From the NCBI GenBank assembly GCA_002422795.1, contig DITJ01000085.1:1-13742 (forward strand): a DNA stretch of 13,742 nucleotides. The letters are read 5' to 3'. The notes beneath the pieces are model-generated. The model worked only from the letters and a program-made list of their open reading frames with translations. It had not been told where the DNA came from and did no database searches. Shown here piece by piece: positions 1 through 6,739 of the stretch. The translations under genes and the position numbers were made by a program. Position 1 is the stretch's first letter, and the number at the start of each line of letters is the position of its first letter. The DNA is from Alphaproteobacteria bacterium UBA6187. GTDB taxonomy: Bacteria; Pseudomonadota; Alphaproteobacteria; Rickettsiales; UBA6187.

Positions 1-314
1 GGAAACAAAAAGTAAGGCAGATTTTTTCTTTAGATGCGCCGATAAACGAAGATGAGGGCAGCTACCATGATATTATTGCCGACCCTGCCAGCAATATTGA
101 AGACCTGACAGACCTTAGAAAGAACCTAGCCTCGCTTGATAAAGAAATCCAGAAACTTCCTCATAAATTAAGAACGGCCCTTATCCTGTTTGCCGTGGAA
201 GAATACTCGCAGGAAAAATGTTCGGAAATATTAGGTGTTAGTATTAAAACCGTTGAAACCCGTGTGTATCGGGCAAGAAAAATATTAGCGGAGAAAATTG
301 CTAAGAATTTTTGA
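1..314 (+). CDS. ECF-family RNA polymerase sigma factor, C-terminal part (5' end outside window)
   Basis: The reading frame is open from base 3 to a TGA at 312-314, giving about 103 residues of a C-terminus. The first part (starting KQKVRQIFSLDAPINED) looks like the end of region 2 and the acidic linker typical of ECF sigma factors. The rest is a sigma region 4 helix-turn-helix: LPHKLRTALILFAVEEYSQ, then SEILGVSIKTVETRVYRARK, where the second helix would contact the -35 element. There is no Cys-rich C-terminal extension of the CorE copper-sensing type. It lies immediately upstream of a copper island with no other regulator in view, so control of these genes is possible but unproven. The N-terminus and any upstream anti-sigma gene are outside the window. 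Family assignment is firm; target genes are unknown. Confidence 0.88.
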   Translation, partial: KQKVRQIFSLDAPINEDEGSYHDIIADPASNIEDLTDLRKNLASLDKEIQKLPHKLRTALILFAVEEYSQEKCSEILGVSIKTVETRVYRARKILAEKIAKNF

Positions 315-327
315 GGGGAAATAGTTT

Positions 328-399
328 ATGTTACGTATAATGTATATAGTAAATTTACAACGGAAAAGCCATACTTTACAAGGTATTGTAATAAATTGA
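328..399 (+). CDS. Possible 23-residue small ORF after the sigma gene
   Basis: An ATG at 328 opens a 24-codon frame ending in TGA at 397-399. It is preceded by GAGGGG (313-318), a good Shine-Dalgarno-like run that overlaps the sigma factor stop, at 9-nt spacing. The peptide (MLRIMYIVNLQRKSHTLQGI plus three residues) matches nothing I know and has no clear signal or metal motif. Its end overlaps the dyad and the candidate -35 element upstream of the next gene. It could be a chance frame in AT-rich DNA; recorded because of the ribosome-binding site. Confidence 0.18.
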   Translation: MLRIMYIVNLQRKSHTLQGIVIN

Positions 400-407
400 T
401 TATTACA
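376..407 (+). promoter_or_regulatory. Overlapping inverted repeats, candidate operator
   Basis: Two perfect dyads overlap here. The first is TTACAA (376-381), GGTA, TTGTAA (386-391). The second is TGTAATAA (387-394), ATTGA, TTATTACA (400-407), with 8-bp arms and a 5-bp spacer. The second dyad covers the candidate -35 hexamer at 396-401, the geometry expected for a repressor or a proximal activator. The regulator is unknown. AT-rich DNA makes short dyads by chance, but an 8-bp perfect arm at this position is notable. Confidence 0.45.
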
Positions 408-424
408 GAAATATAGGGTACAAT
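396..424 (+). promoter_or_regulatory. Candidate sigma70-type promoter for the Cys-rich gene
   Basis: TTGATT (396-401) and TACAAT (419-424) are separated by exactly 17 bp, a good housekeeping-sigma match. Transcription would be expected to start about 7 nt past the -10, at or next to the ATG at 431, which would make the mRNA leaderless or nearly so. This fits the lack of a usable Shine-Dalgarno sequence before 431. It has no resemblance to a GGAAC-type ECF promoter. A second TATAAT lies at 336-341 but has only a poor -35 partner. Confidence 0.45.
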
Positions 425-430
425 GGCATT

Positions 431-820
431 ATGGTAAAAATTAACAACATTTTTGCAGTTTTGGTGGTTTTGTCTCTGGTTTTTGCGGGTATACCGCAAA
501 GTGGGAGAGCTTCTACTATGCAGCCATGCCCCATGGAAGCGAGTCAGATGGATTCGGCAAACTCTGATAATGCTGCAACTCCTTGTGCAAAATGCCCTGA
601 AATGACTAAGCAACAAAAATCAAATGGCAATTGCTGCGGAGATGATGCGTGTTCAAAGCAATGTAGCTCTATGAGCGTATCAAGTGTTTCAATGCTCGGT
701 AGCTCACTTACAGCCAACTATCCGGTTATCAAGGAGAATGCTGTAGCTTTTTATAATACGTTATTTAATTCTTCTTTCCTAAATACCCAAGACCGCCCAC
801 CTAAATCCCTTACACTTTAG
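431..820 (+). CDS. Small secreted Cys/Met-rich protein of unknown function, upstream of the efflux genes
   Basis: This is a 129-residue protein. Residues 1 to about 27 form a Sec signal peptide (two-residue-spaced lysine, hydrophobic VLVVLSLVFAG, cleavage near GRA-ST). The mature part has seven cysteines (33, 52, 55, 68, 69, 74, 78), including CAKC and NCCGDDACSKQC, plus methionines at 30, 35, 40, 58, 81 and 88, suggesting thiol/thioether metal binding in the periplasm. The C-terminus ends QDRPPKSLTL; an RPP-like tail and a place just before a CBA efflux operon recall CzcI/DUF2946-type small periplasmic proteins, but this is positional analogy, not proven homology. The start is chosen because it gives a complete signal peptide; there is no clear ribosome-binding site, consistent with a leaderless transcript. 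Existence as a gene is likely; function is not known. Confidence 0.7.
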   Translation: MVKINNIFAVLVVLSLVFAGIPQSGRASTMQPCPMEASQMDSANSDNAATPCAKCPEMTKQQKSNGNCCGDDACSKQCSSMSVSSVSMLGSSLTANYPVIKENAVAFYNTLFNSSFLNTQDRPPKSLTL

Positions 821-830
821 GGGTTAGTGT

Positions 831-880
831 ATCCGTAATCCGGATGTTTCAGGCAATCATAATCCGTACACATTACACAT
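831..880 (+). promoter_or_regulatory. Cluster of ATCCG motifs and tandem TACACAT, candidate regulatory region
   Basis: Between the Cys-rich gene and the TolC-family gene, ATCCG occurs at 831-835, 838-842 and 862-866 on the + strand, and as CGGAT at 841-845, which makes ATCCGGAT (838-845) a perfect 8-bp palindrome. A tandem heptamer TACACAT,TACACAT follows at 867-880. No convincing -35/-10 pair was found. These may be protein-binding sites for control of the efflux operon; short repeats could also be chance. Confidence 0.25.
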
Positions 881-898
881 CCCCTTTTAAGCAACGTA

Positions 899-914
899 CC
901 GCAATTATTTGCGG
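899..914 (+). other. Small hairpin in the leader of the TolC-family gene
   Basis: CCGCAA (899-904), loop TTAT, TTGCGG (909-914) forms a perfect 6-bp stem with a tetraloop, ending 16 nt before the Shine-Dalgarno run at 931. No T-run follows, so it is not an intrinsic terminator. It may be a leader structure or of no consequence. Confidence 0.3.
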
Positions 915-939
915 CAACACTCGTGTATTTGAGGGATTT

Positions 940-2151
940 ATGTTTAGGTATTTATTAATAACAGCACTACTATTTATAGGCGCAGTACACCCGGCTCTGG
1001 CAGAAGAACTTACTGCTAAGGCGCCGGATAACTTTACCGCTCTAGAAGAAAGATTGCGCCAGCATCCGGAGATTGAGGCTTATGCCAGCCGGGTAGAGGC
1101 ATCAGAAAGCTATTCCAAAGGGGAATTAGTCTTGCCTGATCCCATGCTCTTTTTTGAACAAAGAGATTACCGTTTCAATCCAAGTATGGGAGGCGGGAGC
1201 GGAGATACCATGCTTGGTTTCCAGCAGGACATTCCAAGATTGAGCTTGCGTGAGGCGCGATCTGGTAAAATACGGATTGAATCAGGAAAAAACCAATTAT
1301 TAAAGGATTATGCTTTTGCGGCAATGAAGGCCAAAATGATTATGGCATTTGCCAACCTAGAGAAAATAAAGGAATTGCGTACTATAGCAAAAGAACAGGA
1401 AAAGCTGCTTAAAACACAAAGACAAAGCCTAAAAGGAAATGTTGCTGCCAACCGCGCCGGATTTTCAGAGCTTTCAATGACTGATGCCGAGCTTCAGGAA
1501 ATAAGTATTACCCTATCCGAACTGCAGGAAGAACATCATGGAATGGAGGCAATTCTTATAAATTTATTAGGCGAAGTTCCGAGTATAAAACTGCCACCTA
1601 TCAAGATGCTGGCTTGGGATAATAATACGAATAACACCTATCCTGTTGCAATAGCCTCTTCAGACATTGATATGGCCAATAAAGAAGTAGACGTCCGTGA
1701 GGCGGAGTATGGACCGAATTTTCAAATCAGGGGTAGTACTGGACGTATGGATAATGGTGATAGTGGTGGAAGTGTCATGCTGGGCATCAGTATTCCGTTA
1801 TGGGCATCAGAAAGCCAGAAGCCAAAGCTTCAGGGAGCAAAATCTTCTCTTAGGGCGGCACAATTTGATCAGGATATGATACGGCGTGAAGTTATACAAA
1901 AACTCACTCATATGAGCGCACAGATTGAAAACAGCGCTACAAAAATTACCTTACTTGATAAAAAAGAGTCGTTACTAGAAGACTCAGCAAAGGCTGCTTC
2001 CAGGGAGTATGAGGCAGGCAAGGCAGATTTTTCTGTCATCCTTAAAGCCAGACGTGAGGCTTTTTCAGTCGCGGCACAAAACGCAGGGGAAAAAGCAAAA
2101 CGTATAGCACTCATTGCTGATTTTAACCATTATATCATGCAAGGAGAGTAG
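940..2151 (+). CDS. cusC: TolC-family outer-membrane efflux channel (CusC-like)
   Basis: This is the outer-membrane channel of a tripartite heavy-metal exporter, taking copper from the CusA/CusB assembly to the outside. The chosen ATG gives 403 residues, a signal peptide (MFRYLLITALLFIGAVHPALA, cut before EEL) and GAGG at 931-934 with 5-nt spacing; an in-frame ATG at 844 would put 32 residues before the signal sequence and is rejected. The body shows the long amphipathic coiled-coil helices of the family: a block around AKEQEKLLKTQRQSLKGN, and a late block with the hallmark SREYEAGKADFSVIL-type sequence near the C-terminus. There is no lipobox cysteine, unlike E. coli CusC, so it is not a lipoprotein. 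It is somewhat short for the family (often 420-480). It is followed 2 nt later by cusB. The TolC family is firm; copper specificity comes from its partners. Confidence 0.87.
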   Translation: MFRYLLITALLFIGAVHPALAEELTAKAPDNFTALEERLRQHPEIEAYASRVEASESYSKGELVLPDPMLFFEQRDYRFNPSMGGGSGDTMLGFQQDIPRLSLREARSGKIRIESGKNQLLKDYAFAAMKAKMIMAFANLEKIKELRTIAKEQEKLLKTQRQSLKGNVAANRAGFSELSMTDAELQEISITLSELQEEHHGMEAILINLLGEVPSIKLPPIKMLAWDNNTNNTYPVAIASSDIDMANKEVDVREAEYGPNFQIRGSTGRMDNGDSGGSVMLGISIPLWASESQKPKLQGAKSSLRAAQFDQDMIRREVIQKLTHMSAQIENSATKITLLDKKESLLEDSAKAASREYEAGKADFSVILKARREAFSVAAQNAGEKAKRIALIADFNHYIMQGE

Positions 2152-2153
2152 CC

Positions 2154-3539
2154 ATGAGCAAAAATAAAATCATTATTATTATGGGATGTGTTTTAGCAGT
2201 ATCCTTACTGTTTCAAGGCTATAGAGTATTCTTTCCTTCGCAAAATAATGCAGCTGACAATATGTCTGGCAGCATGGAAACCGCTGCAAAATACACCTGC
2301 CCTATGCATCCGCAGATTATTTCCGATACTAGAGGTCAATGTCCTATTTGCGGCATGGATATGGTTAAAATTGGCCATAAGCATGGGGAAACCAATTCCA
2401 GCACGGCTCCTCAGGATAGTACGGAGCCTAAAGTTCTTTATTGGTATGATCCGATGCGGCCGGAGCAGCATTTCGATAAACCCGGTAAATCTCCCTTTAT
2501 GGATATGCAGCTCGTACCAAAATATTCTGATGAAGTGGGAGAGATAGCAACAGGAAGTAAACCGGTTATCTCCATAAGTGCTGAAAATATCCAGAAAATG
2601 GGGGTGCGCACCGGCAAAGCCATACAATCCGTGCTGGGTGGAGGGCTACGTGCTACCGGTGTTATAATAGAAAATGAACGCACCAGGCAAGAGTTATTCA
2701 GTCAGGTTGAAGGGCGTGTAGATGAATTAAAATATAGTGCCATGGGTGATAAAGTAAAAAAGGATAATCTGTTTTATACACTCTATAGCCCGGAACTTTT
2801 AGCACTCCAGAATGACTATCTGGCAGCATTAAATAGTGGCTATAAAGACCTTGCCGCAAGTGCACGCAAACGCATGAAGTTACTTGGTGTTGATGATAAG
2901 GTGATAGAGACTCTGACAAAAACCAGAAAGGCCTACGACAGGGTTCCATTTTATATACCAATAGATGGTATTCTGGGGCAGCTTGAAATTCTTAACGGTT
3001 CGTATCTTAAGGTGAACAGCCGGATTGGACAGATTCAGGATTTATCTACTGTTTGGGTCGAGGCTGCAATTTCTGAAAAAGATTTAGCTAAGATTAAGGA
3101 AGGTGATACTGCTAAGGTCACGGTCTCTGGTGGCAAATCGGCATTAGAGGCAACGGTGGATTATATTTATCCTACTGTAAATCCCGAAACACGTACAGGT
3201 AAAGCAAGGCTGGTAGTAAAAAATCCGGATTATTTATTAAAACCTTCCGGATATGTAACTGTAGAATTCTCTACTGCTTCTACTGAACGTTTAACAGTAC
3301 CAAACTCTGCCATATTACGGGAGAGTAGCGGTGAGCATGTTATTGTGTCTTTGGGAGGCGGTAAGTTTCAGGCACGTGATGTGCAAACTGGTGCCATTTA
3401 CGATGGACGCACGGAAATCCTGCAAGGGCTTGCAGAAGGTGAAGAGATTGTTATGAACGGTCAATTCCTAATCGATTCAGAGTCAAATCTTCAGGAGTCA
3501 CTAGACAAAATAGGTGGAGGTAGCGATGAAAGCAAATAA
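2154..3539 (+). CDS. cusB: CusB-type periplasmic adaptor of a copper/silver RND efflux system
   Basis: This is the membrane-fusion subunit linking the CusA pump to the outer-membrane channel and passing Cu(I) into the pump. It has 461 residues. Residues 5-27 are an N-terminal hydrophobic anchor or signal. A heavy-metal-binding domain lies at 47-73, with YTCPMHPQ (C49, M51, H52) and CPICGMDM (C63, C66, M68). A second, degenerate copy characteristic of CusB follows (YWYDPMRP at 96-103, SPFMDMQLVPKY at 113-124). Next come the barrel-sandwich and alpha-hairpin region (VEGRVDEL, YSPELLALQNDYLAAL), the beta-barrel (LSTVWVEAAISEKDL) and the membrane-proximal domain. AGGAGAG at 2142-2148 sits 5 nt before the ATG. 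The gene overlaps cusA by 14 nt, indicating translational coupling. Family identity is very clear. Confidence 0.95.
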   Translation: MSKNKIIIIMGCVLAVSLLFQGYRVFFPSQNNAADNMSGSMETAAKYTCPMHPQIISDTRGQCPICGMDMVKIGHKHGETNSSTAPQDSTEPKVLYWYDPMRPEQHFDKPGKSPFMDMQLVPKYSDEVGEIATGSKPVISISAENIQKMGVRTGKAIQSVLGGGLRATGVIIENERTRQELFSQVEGRVDELKYSAMGDKVKKDNLFYTLYSPELLALQNDYLAALNSGYKDLAASARKRMKLLGVDDKVIETLTKTRKAYDRVPFYIPIDGILGQLEILNGSYLKVNSRIGQIQDLSTVWVEAAISEKDLAKIKEGDTAKVTVSGGKSALEATVDYIYPTVNPETRTGKARLVVKNPDYLLKPSGYVTVEFSTASTERLTVPNSAILRESSGEHVIVSLGGGKFQARDVQTGAIYDGRTEILQGLAEGEEIVMNGQFLIDSESNLQESLDKIGGGSDESK

Positions 3540-6500
3540 CCTGGCACACGATCCAACAAAAACCTTCATTGCACGGGTCATTGAGTGGTCAGTACATAAT
3601 CCGCTATTGGTTTCAGTTTTTGCGCTAATTATTCTGGTAGGCGGGACTTTTGCAATCCAGCGTACACCACTTGATGCCATTCCGGACTTAAGCGATACAC
3701 AAGTTATCATTCGTACCGATTTTGCAGGACAATCACCGCAGATTATTGAGGATTTGGTTACTTACCCGCTTTCCAGCGCTATGTTAGGACTGCCTAAAGC
3801 TAAGGTTGTGCGCGGTTTCTCAATGTTTGGGGCATCATTCGTCTATGTCATTTTCAAAGATGGAACCGACCTTTACTGGGCGCGTTCACGTGTAATAGAG
3901 GCGCTTTCCAGAATTCAATCGGATTTGCCGCCCAACGCCAAAACACAGATTGGCCCTGATGCCACTGGTGTTGGCTGGGTATATCAATATGCGCTGGTTG
4001 ACAAAAGTGGCAACCATGATTTGTCACAGCTACGTTCACTACAGGACTGGTTCCTTAAATTTGAGCTGGCAACGGTTCCCGGCGTAGCGGAAGTAGCCAG
4101 TGTCGGAGGATTCGTCAAAGAATACCAAGTCTTGGTTGACCCAATAAAATTACGTGCTTATGGCATACCGCTGATGAGAGTTGAGGATGTAATAAAAACA
4201 TCCAGTAAAGAATCTGGTGGCCGTGTTATTGAACAGGCTGAAACCGAGTTTATAGTGCGCTCTAAAGGCTATGTAACCAAAGTAGAAGATTTAGAAAAAC
4301 TGGTACTAAAAGCCGAAGGAGGTACGCCGGTTTATCTATCGGATGTTGCCCGTGTTATAGAAGGCCCTGAATTGCGGCGAGGTGTAACGGAACTAAATGG
4401 TGAAGGCGAAGTAGTAAGCGGAATAATCGTCATGCGACCAGGTGGCAATGCTCTCAATGTAATTAAGACTATAAGGCAAAAGATTGAGTCTCTTAAACCA
4501 GGACTTCCAAAAGGTGTGGAAATAGTACCTGTATATGACCGCGCACCATTAATAGAAGGTTCGGTGAAATATCTCACTCACAAGCTGATTGAGGAAGCGG
4601 TCGTGGTATCACTGGTGTGCCTAATTTTTCTATTGCATGTCCGTTCATCTTTTGTGGCAATTGTTACACTACCACTTGGCGTATTGGCTGCGTTTATTGT
4701 TATGTCATGGCAGGGTATTACAGCTAATATTATGTCGCTGGGAGGCATTGCCATTGCCGTGGGTGCTATGGTGGATGCTTCCATTGTCATGGTAGAAAAT
4801 GCCCACCGGAAACTATCCGAAATGACAGATGATGCTACCATACAGGAAAAAACAGATGCCCTTATTTTAGCTGCGAAAGAAGTCGGCCCGGGCCTGTTCT
4901 TTTCGCTGCTGATTATTACGGTTTCCTTCCTGCCGGTATTTGCGCTTACCGGCCAGTCGGAACGGCTGTTTTCACCGCTTGCTTTTACAAAAACTTATTC
5001 GATGGCGGCGGCGGCCATTCTTTCGGTAACTGTAGTGCCGCTTTTGATGTTATGGTTAATTCGTGGTCGTATCCTGCCGGAAAATAGTAACCCGATAAAC
5101 CGTTTTTTTATTAATATTTACCAGCCAGTTCTGGCTGCTGCACTCAAAGCAAAATGGCTAACGATTGCTATTGCCGGTGTCTTTGTCATAAGCATGGCTA
5201 TACCCATCTGGCGTACCGGAAGTGAGTTCATGCCTGCACTTTATGAGGGTGATTTGCTTTACATGCCTATTACCTTACCCGGTGTATCCATCACCAAAAT
5301 GAAGGAAATTCTGCAAACTACCGATCGCGCTATCAAGACTGTCCCTGAGGTGGAAACGGTTTTCGGTAAAGCCGGACAGGCGGAAACTGCTACCGATCCT
5401 GCGCCTATTTCGATGATTGAAACATGGATACGCCTAAAACCCAAAGACCAATGGCGCAAAGGTTTGACAACGGACATGCTGATTAAAGAATTAGATAGCC
5501 TGACCAAAATGCCGGGGTTGGTTAATAGCTGGGGTTATCCTATCAAAACCCGTATTGATATGGTGACTACCGGTATCAGGACACCTGTGGGAATCAAAAT
5601 ATCCGGCGGGGATTTGAATGTTATTGGAAAAATCGCCTTACAGGTGGAACAGGCAGTAAAAGATATTCCAGGTACACGTTCAGCATTTGCTGATCGTGTA
5701 GTGGGAGCAAAATATCTGGAAATTGACCCGAATCGCTCTACGATAGCCAGATATGGTATAGACATTGGCACTGTGCAGGATGTCATCGCTACGGCGATGG
5801 GTGGCATGAAGCTTAGTGAATCCGTACAGGGGCGTGAACGTTATGGCATTATGCTGCGTTATGACAGGCCATTCCGTGAATCTATTGAAGATGTGAAAGA
5901 CATTCTCGTAGCTGCACCTGGTGGTGCACAGATACCGCTTGGAGAATTAGCCACCATTAAAATCACTAACGGCCCACCTATGATTGTTTCTGAAAATGCA
6001 AGGCTAAACGGCTGGGTGTTCGTTGATATTACCGGGCGTGATATTGGTTCTTATGTTGCTGATGCCCAAAAGATTGTAGCAGAAAAAGTAAAACTTCCGG
6101 CAGGCTATTCTGTTGGCTGGTCAGGGCAATTTGAACAAATGCTGGAGGCACGTGCAAGGCTTAATATTGCCATTCCTGCCACCATTGCCATCATTTTCTT
6201 ATTGCTCCTGATACATTTTGGCAGGTTGGATCGAACGCTGATAGTTATGCTATCCCTGCCTTTTGGTCTGATAGGAGGCGTGTGGATTCTGTATCTTGCA
6301 GGTTATAATTTCTCTGTTGCTGTAGCAGTAGGCTTTATTGCGCTGGCTGGTATAGCTGTAGAAACTGCGGTAGTTATGCTGATTTATCTCGACCAGCAAG
6401 TTAGAAACCACCCACCCAAAAATACGCAGGAATTGTTTGATGCTGTGATGCATGGGGCAGTATTACGTGTGCGCCCAAAACTTATGACCGTCTGTGTTAT

Positions 6501-6684
6501 TATAGCCGGACTACTCCCGATATTCTTAACTGATGGACTGGGTTCAGATGTGATGCGCCGTATTGCCTTGCCTATGGTAGGTGGAATGATAAGCACCACA
6601 TTGCTTACATTAATAGTCATCCCAGTGGTGTATTTTATTTATATTGGACGTTCAATAAAAACATTAAAAAAATTTGAGGGGTGA
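3526..6684 (+). CDS. cusA: CusA-type heavy-metal RND efflux pump (copper/silver)
   Basis: This is the inner-membrane proton-driven pump that exports Cu(I)/Ag(I). It has 1052 residues, normal for the HME-RND family (about 1045). The ATG at 3526 is chosen because GGTGGAGG (3513-3520) lies 5 nt upstream; an in-frame GTG at 3514 falls inside that ribosome-binding site. The TM4 proton-relay segment is GGIAIAVGAMVDASIVMVENAH, with the essential Asp in MVDAS. The three methionines that bind copper in E. coli CusA (573, 623, 672) appear at constant offset: M580 (LLYMP), M630 (ISMIETW) and M679 (IDMVTTG). This points to Cu/Ag rather than the Zn/Co/Cd specificity of CzcA. It is typical in sequence throughout with no breaks. 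A strong hairpin starts one base after its stop codon. Confidence 0.97.
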   Translation: MKANNLAHDPTKTFIARVIEWSVHNPLLVSVFALIILVGGTFAIQRTPLDAIPDLSDTQVIIRTDFAGQSPQIIEDLVTYPLSSAMLGLPKAKVVRGFSMFGASFVYVIFKDGTDLYWARSRVIEALSRIQSDLPPNAKTQIGPDATGVGWVYQYALVDKSGNHDLSQLRSLQDWFLKFELATVPGVAEVASVGGFVKEYQVLVDPIKLRAYGIPLMRVEDVIKTSSKESGGRVIEQAETEFIVRSKGYVTKVEDLEKLVLKAEGGTPVYLSDVARVIEGPELRRGVTELNGEGEVVSGIIVMRPGGNALNVIKTIRQKIESLKPGLPKGVEIVPVYDRAPLIEGSVKYLTHKLIEEAVVVSLVCLIFLLHVRSSFVAIVTLPLGVLAAFIVMSWQGITANIMSLGGIAIAVGAMVDASIVMVENAHRKLSEMTDDATIQEKTDALILAAKEVGPGLFFSLLIITVSFLPVFALTGQSERLFSPLAFTKTYSMAAAAILSVTVVPLLMLWLIRGRILPENSNPINRFFINIYQPVLAAALKAKWLTIAIAGVFVISMAIPIWRTGSEFMPALYEGDLLYMPITLPGVSITKMKEILQTTDRAIKTVPEVETVFGKAGQAETATDPAPISMIETWIRLKPKDQWRKGLTTDMLIKELDSLTKMPGLVNSWGYPIKTRIDMVTTGIRTPVGIKISGGDLNVIGKIALQVEQAVKDIPGTRSAFADRVVGAKYLEIDPNRSTIARYGIDIGTVQDVIATAMGGMKLSESVQGRERYGIMLRYDRPFRESIEDVKDILVAAPGGAQIPLGELATIKITNGPPMIVSENARLNGWVFVDITGRDIGSYVADAQKIVAEKVKLPAGYSVGWSGQFEQMLEARARLNIAIPATIAIIFLLLLIHFGRLDRTLIVMLSLPFGLIGGVWILYLAGYNFSVAVAVGFIALAGIAVETAVVMLIYLDQQVRNHPPKNTQELFDAVMHGAVLRVRPKLMTVCVIIAGLLPIFLTDGLGSDVMRRIALPMVGGMISTTLLTLIVIPVVYFIYIGRSIKTLKKFEG

Positions 6685-6719
6685 GACCATTCTGTGCGTA
6701 TAAGCTGCATAGAATGGTC
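6685..6719 (+). other. Strong intercistronic hairpin between cusA and copA
   Basis: The arms 6685-6698 and 6706-6719 pair over 14 bp (outer nine perfect: GACCATTCT with AGAATGGTC; two G-U pairs further in) around a 7-nt loop, TATAAGC. The stem begins directly after the cusA TGA and ends 10 nt before the GGAG of copA (6730-6733). The following bases, AAAACCCGTT, contain no U-run, so it is not a standard intrinsic terminator. It could be an mRNA processing or stability element that separates pump from oxidase expression, or a DNA palindrome bound by a regulator. Confidence 0.65.
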
Positions 6720-6739
6720 AAAACCCGTTGGAGCTTATA

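Noticed and set aside
328..341. TATAAT at 336-341 as the main promoter for the Cys-rich gene
   Set aside because: Its best -35 partner is TTGAGG at 19-bp spacing, poorer than the 17-bp-spaced pair at 396-424; kept only as an alternative.
811..831. TACACT/AGTGTA inverted repeat around the stop of the Cys-rich gene as a terminator
   Set aside because: Only 6 bp of stem with a 9-nt loop and no following T-run; too weak to call.
844..939. Upstream in-frame ATG extending the TolC-family protein by 32 residues
   Set aside because: The extension would precede a perfect signal peptide and has no ribosome-binding site; ATG 940 has GAGG at good spacing.
2205..2627. Minus-strand 140-codon frame opposite cusB
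   Set aside because: It lies opposite the conserved HMBD region of CusB and has no family resemblance; a shadow frame.
3514..3525. GTG start four codons upstream in cusA
   Set aside because: It falls within the GGTGGAGG ribosome-binding site that serves ATG 3526.
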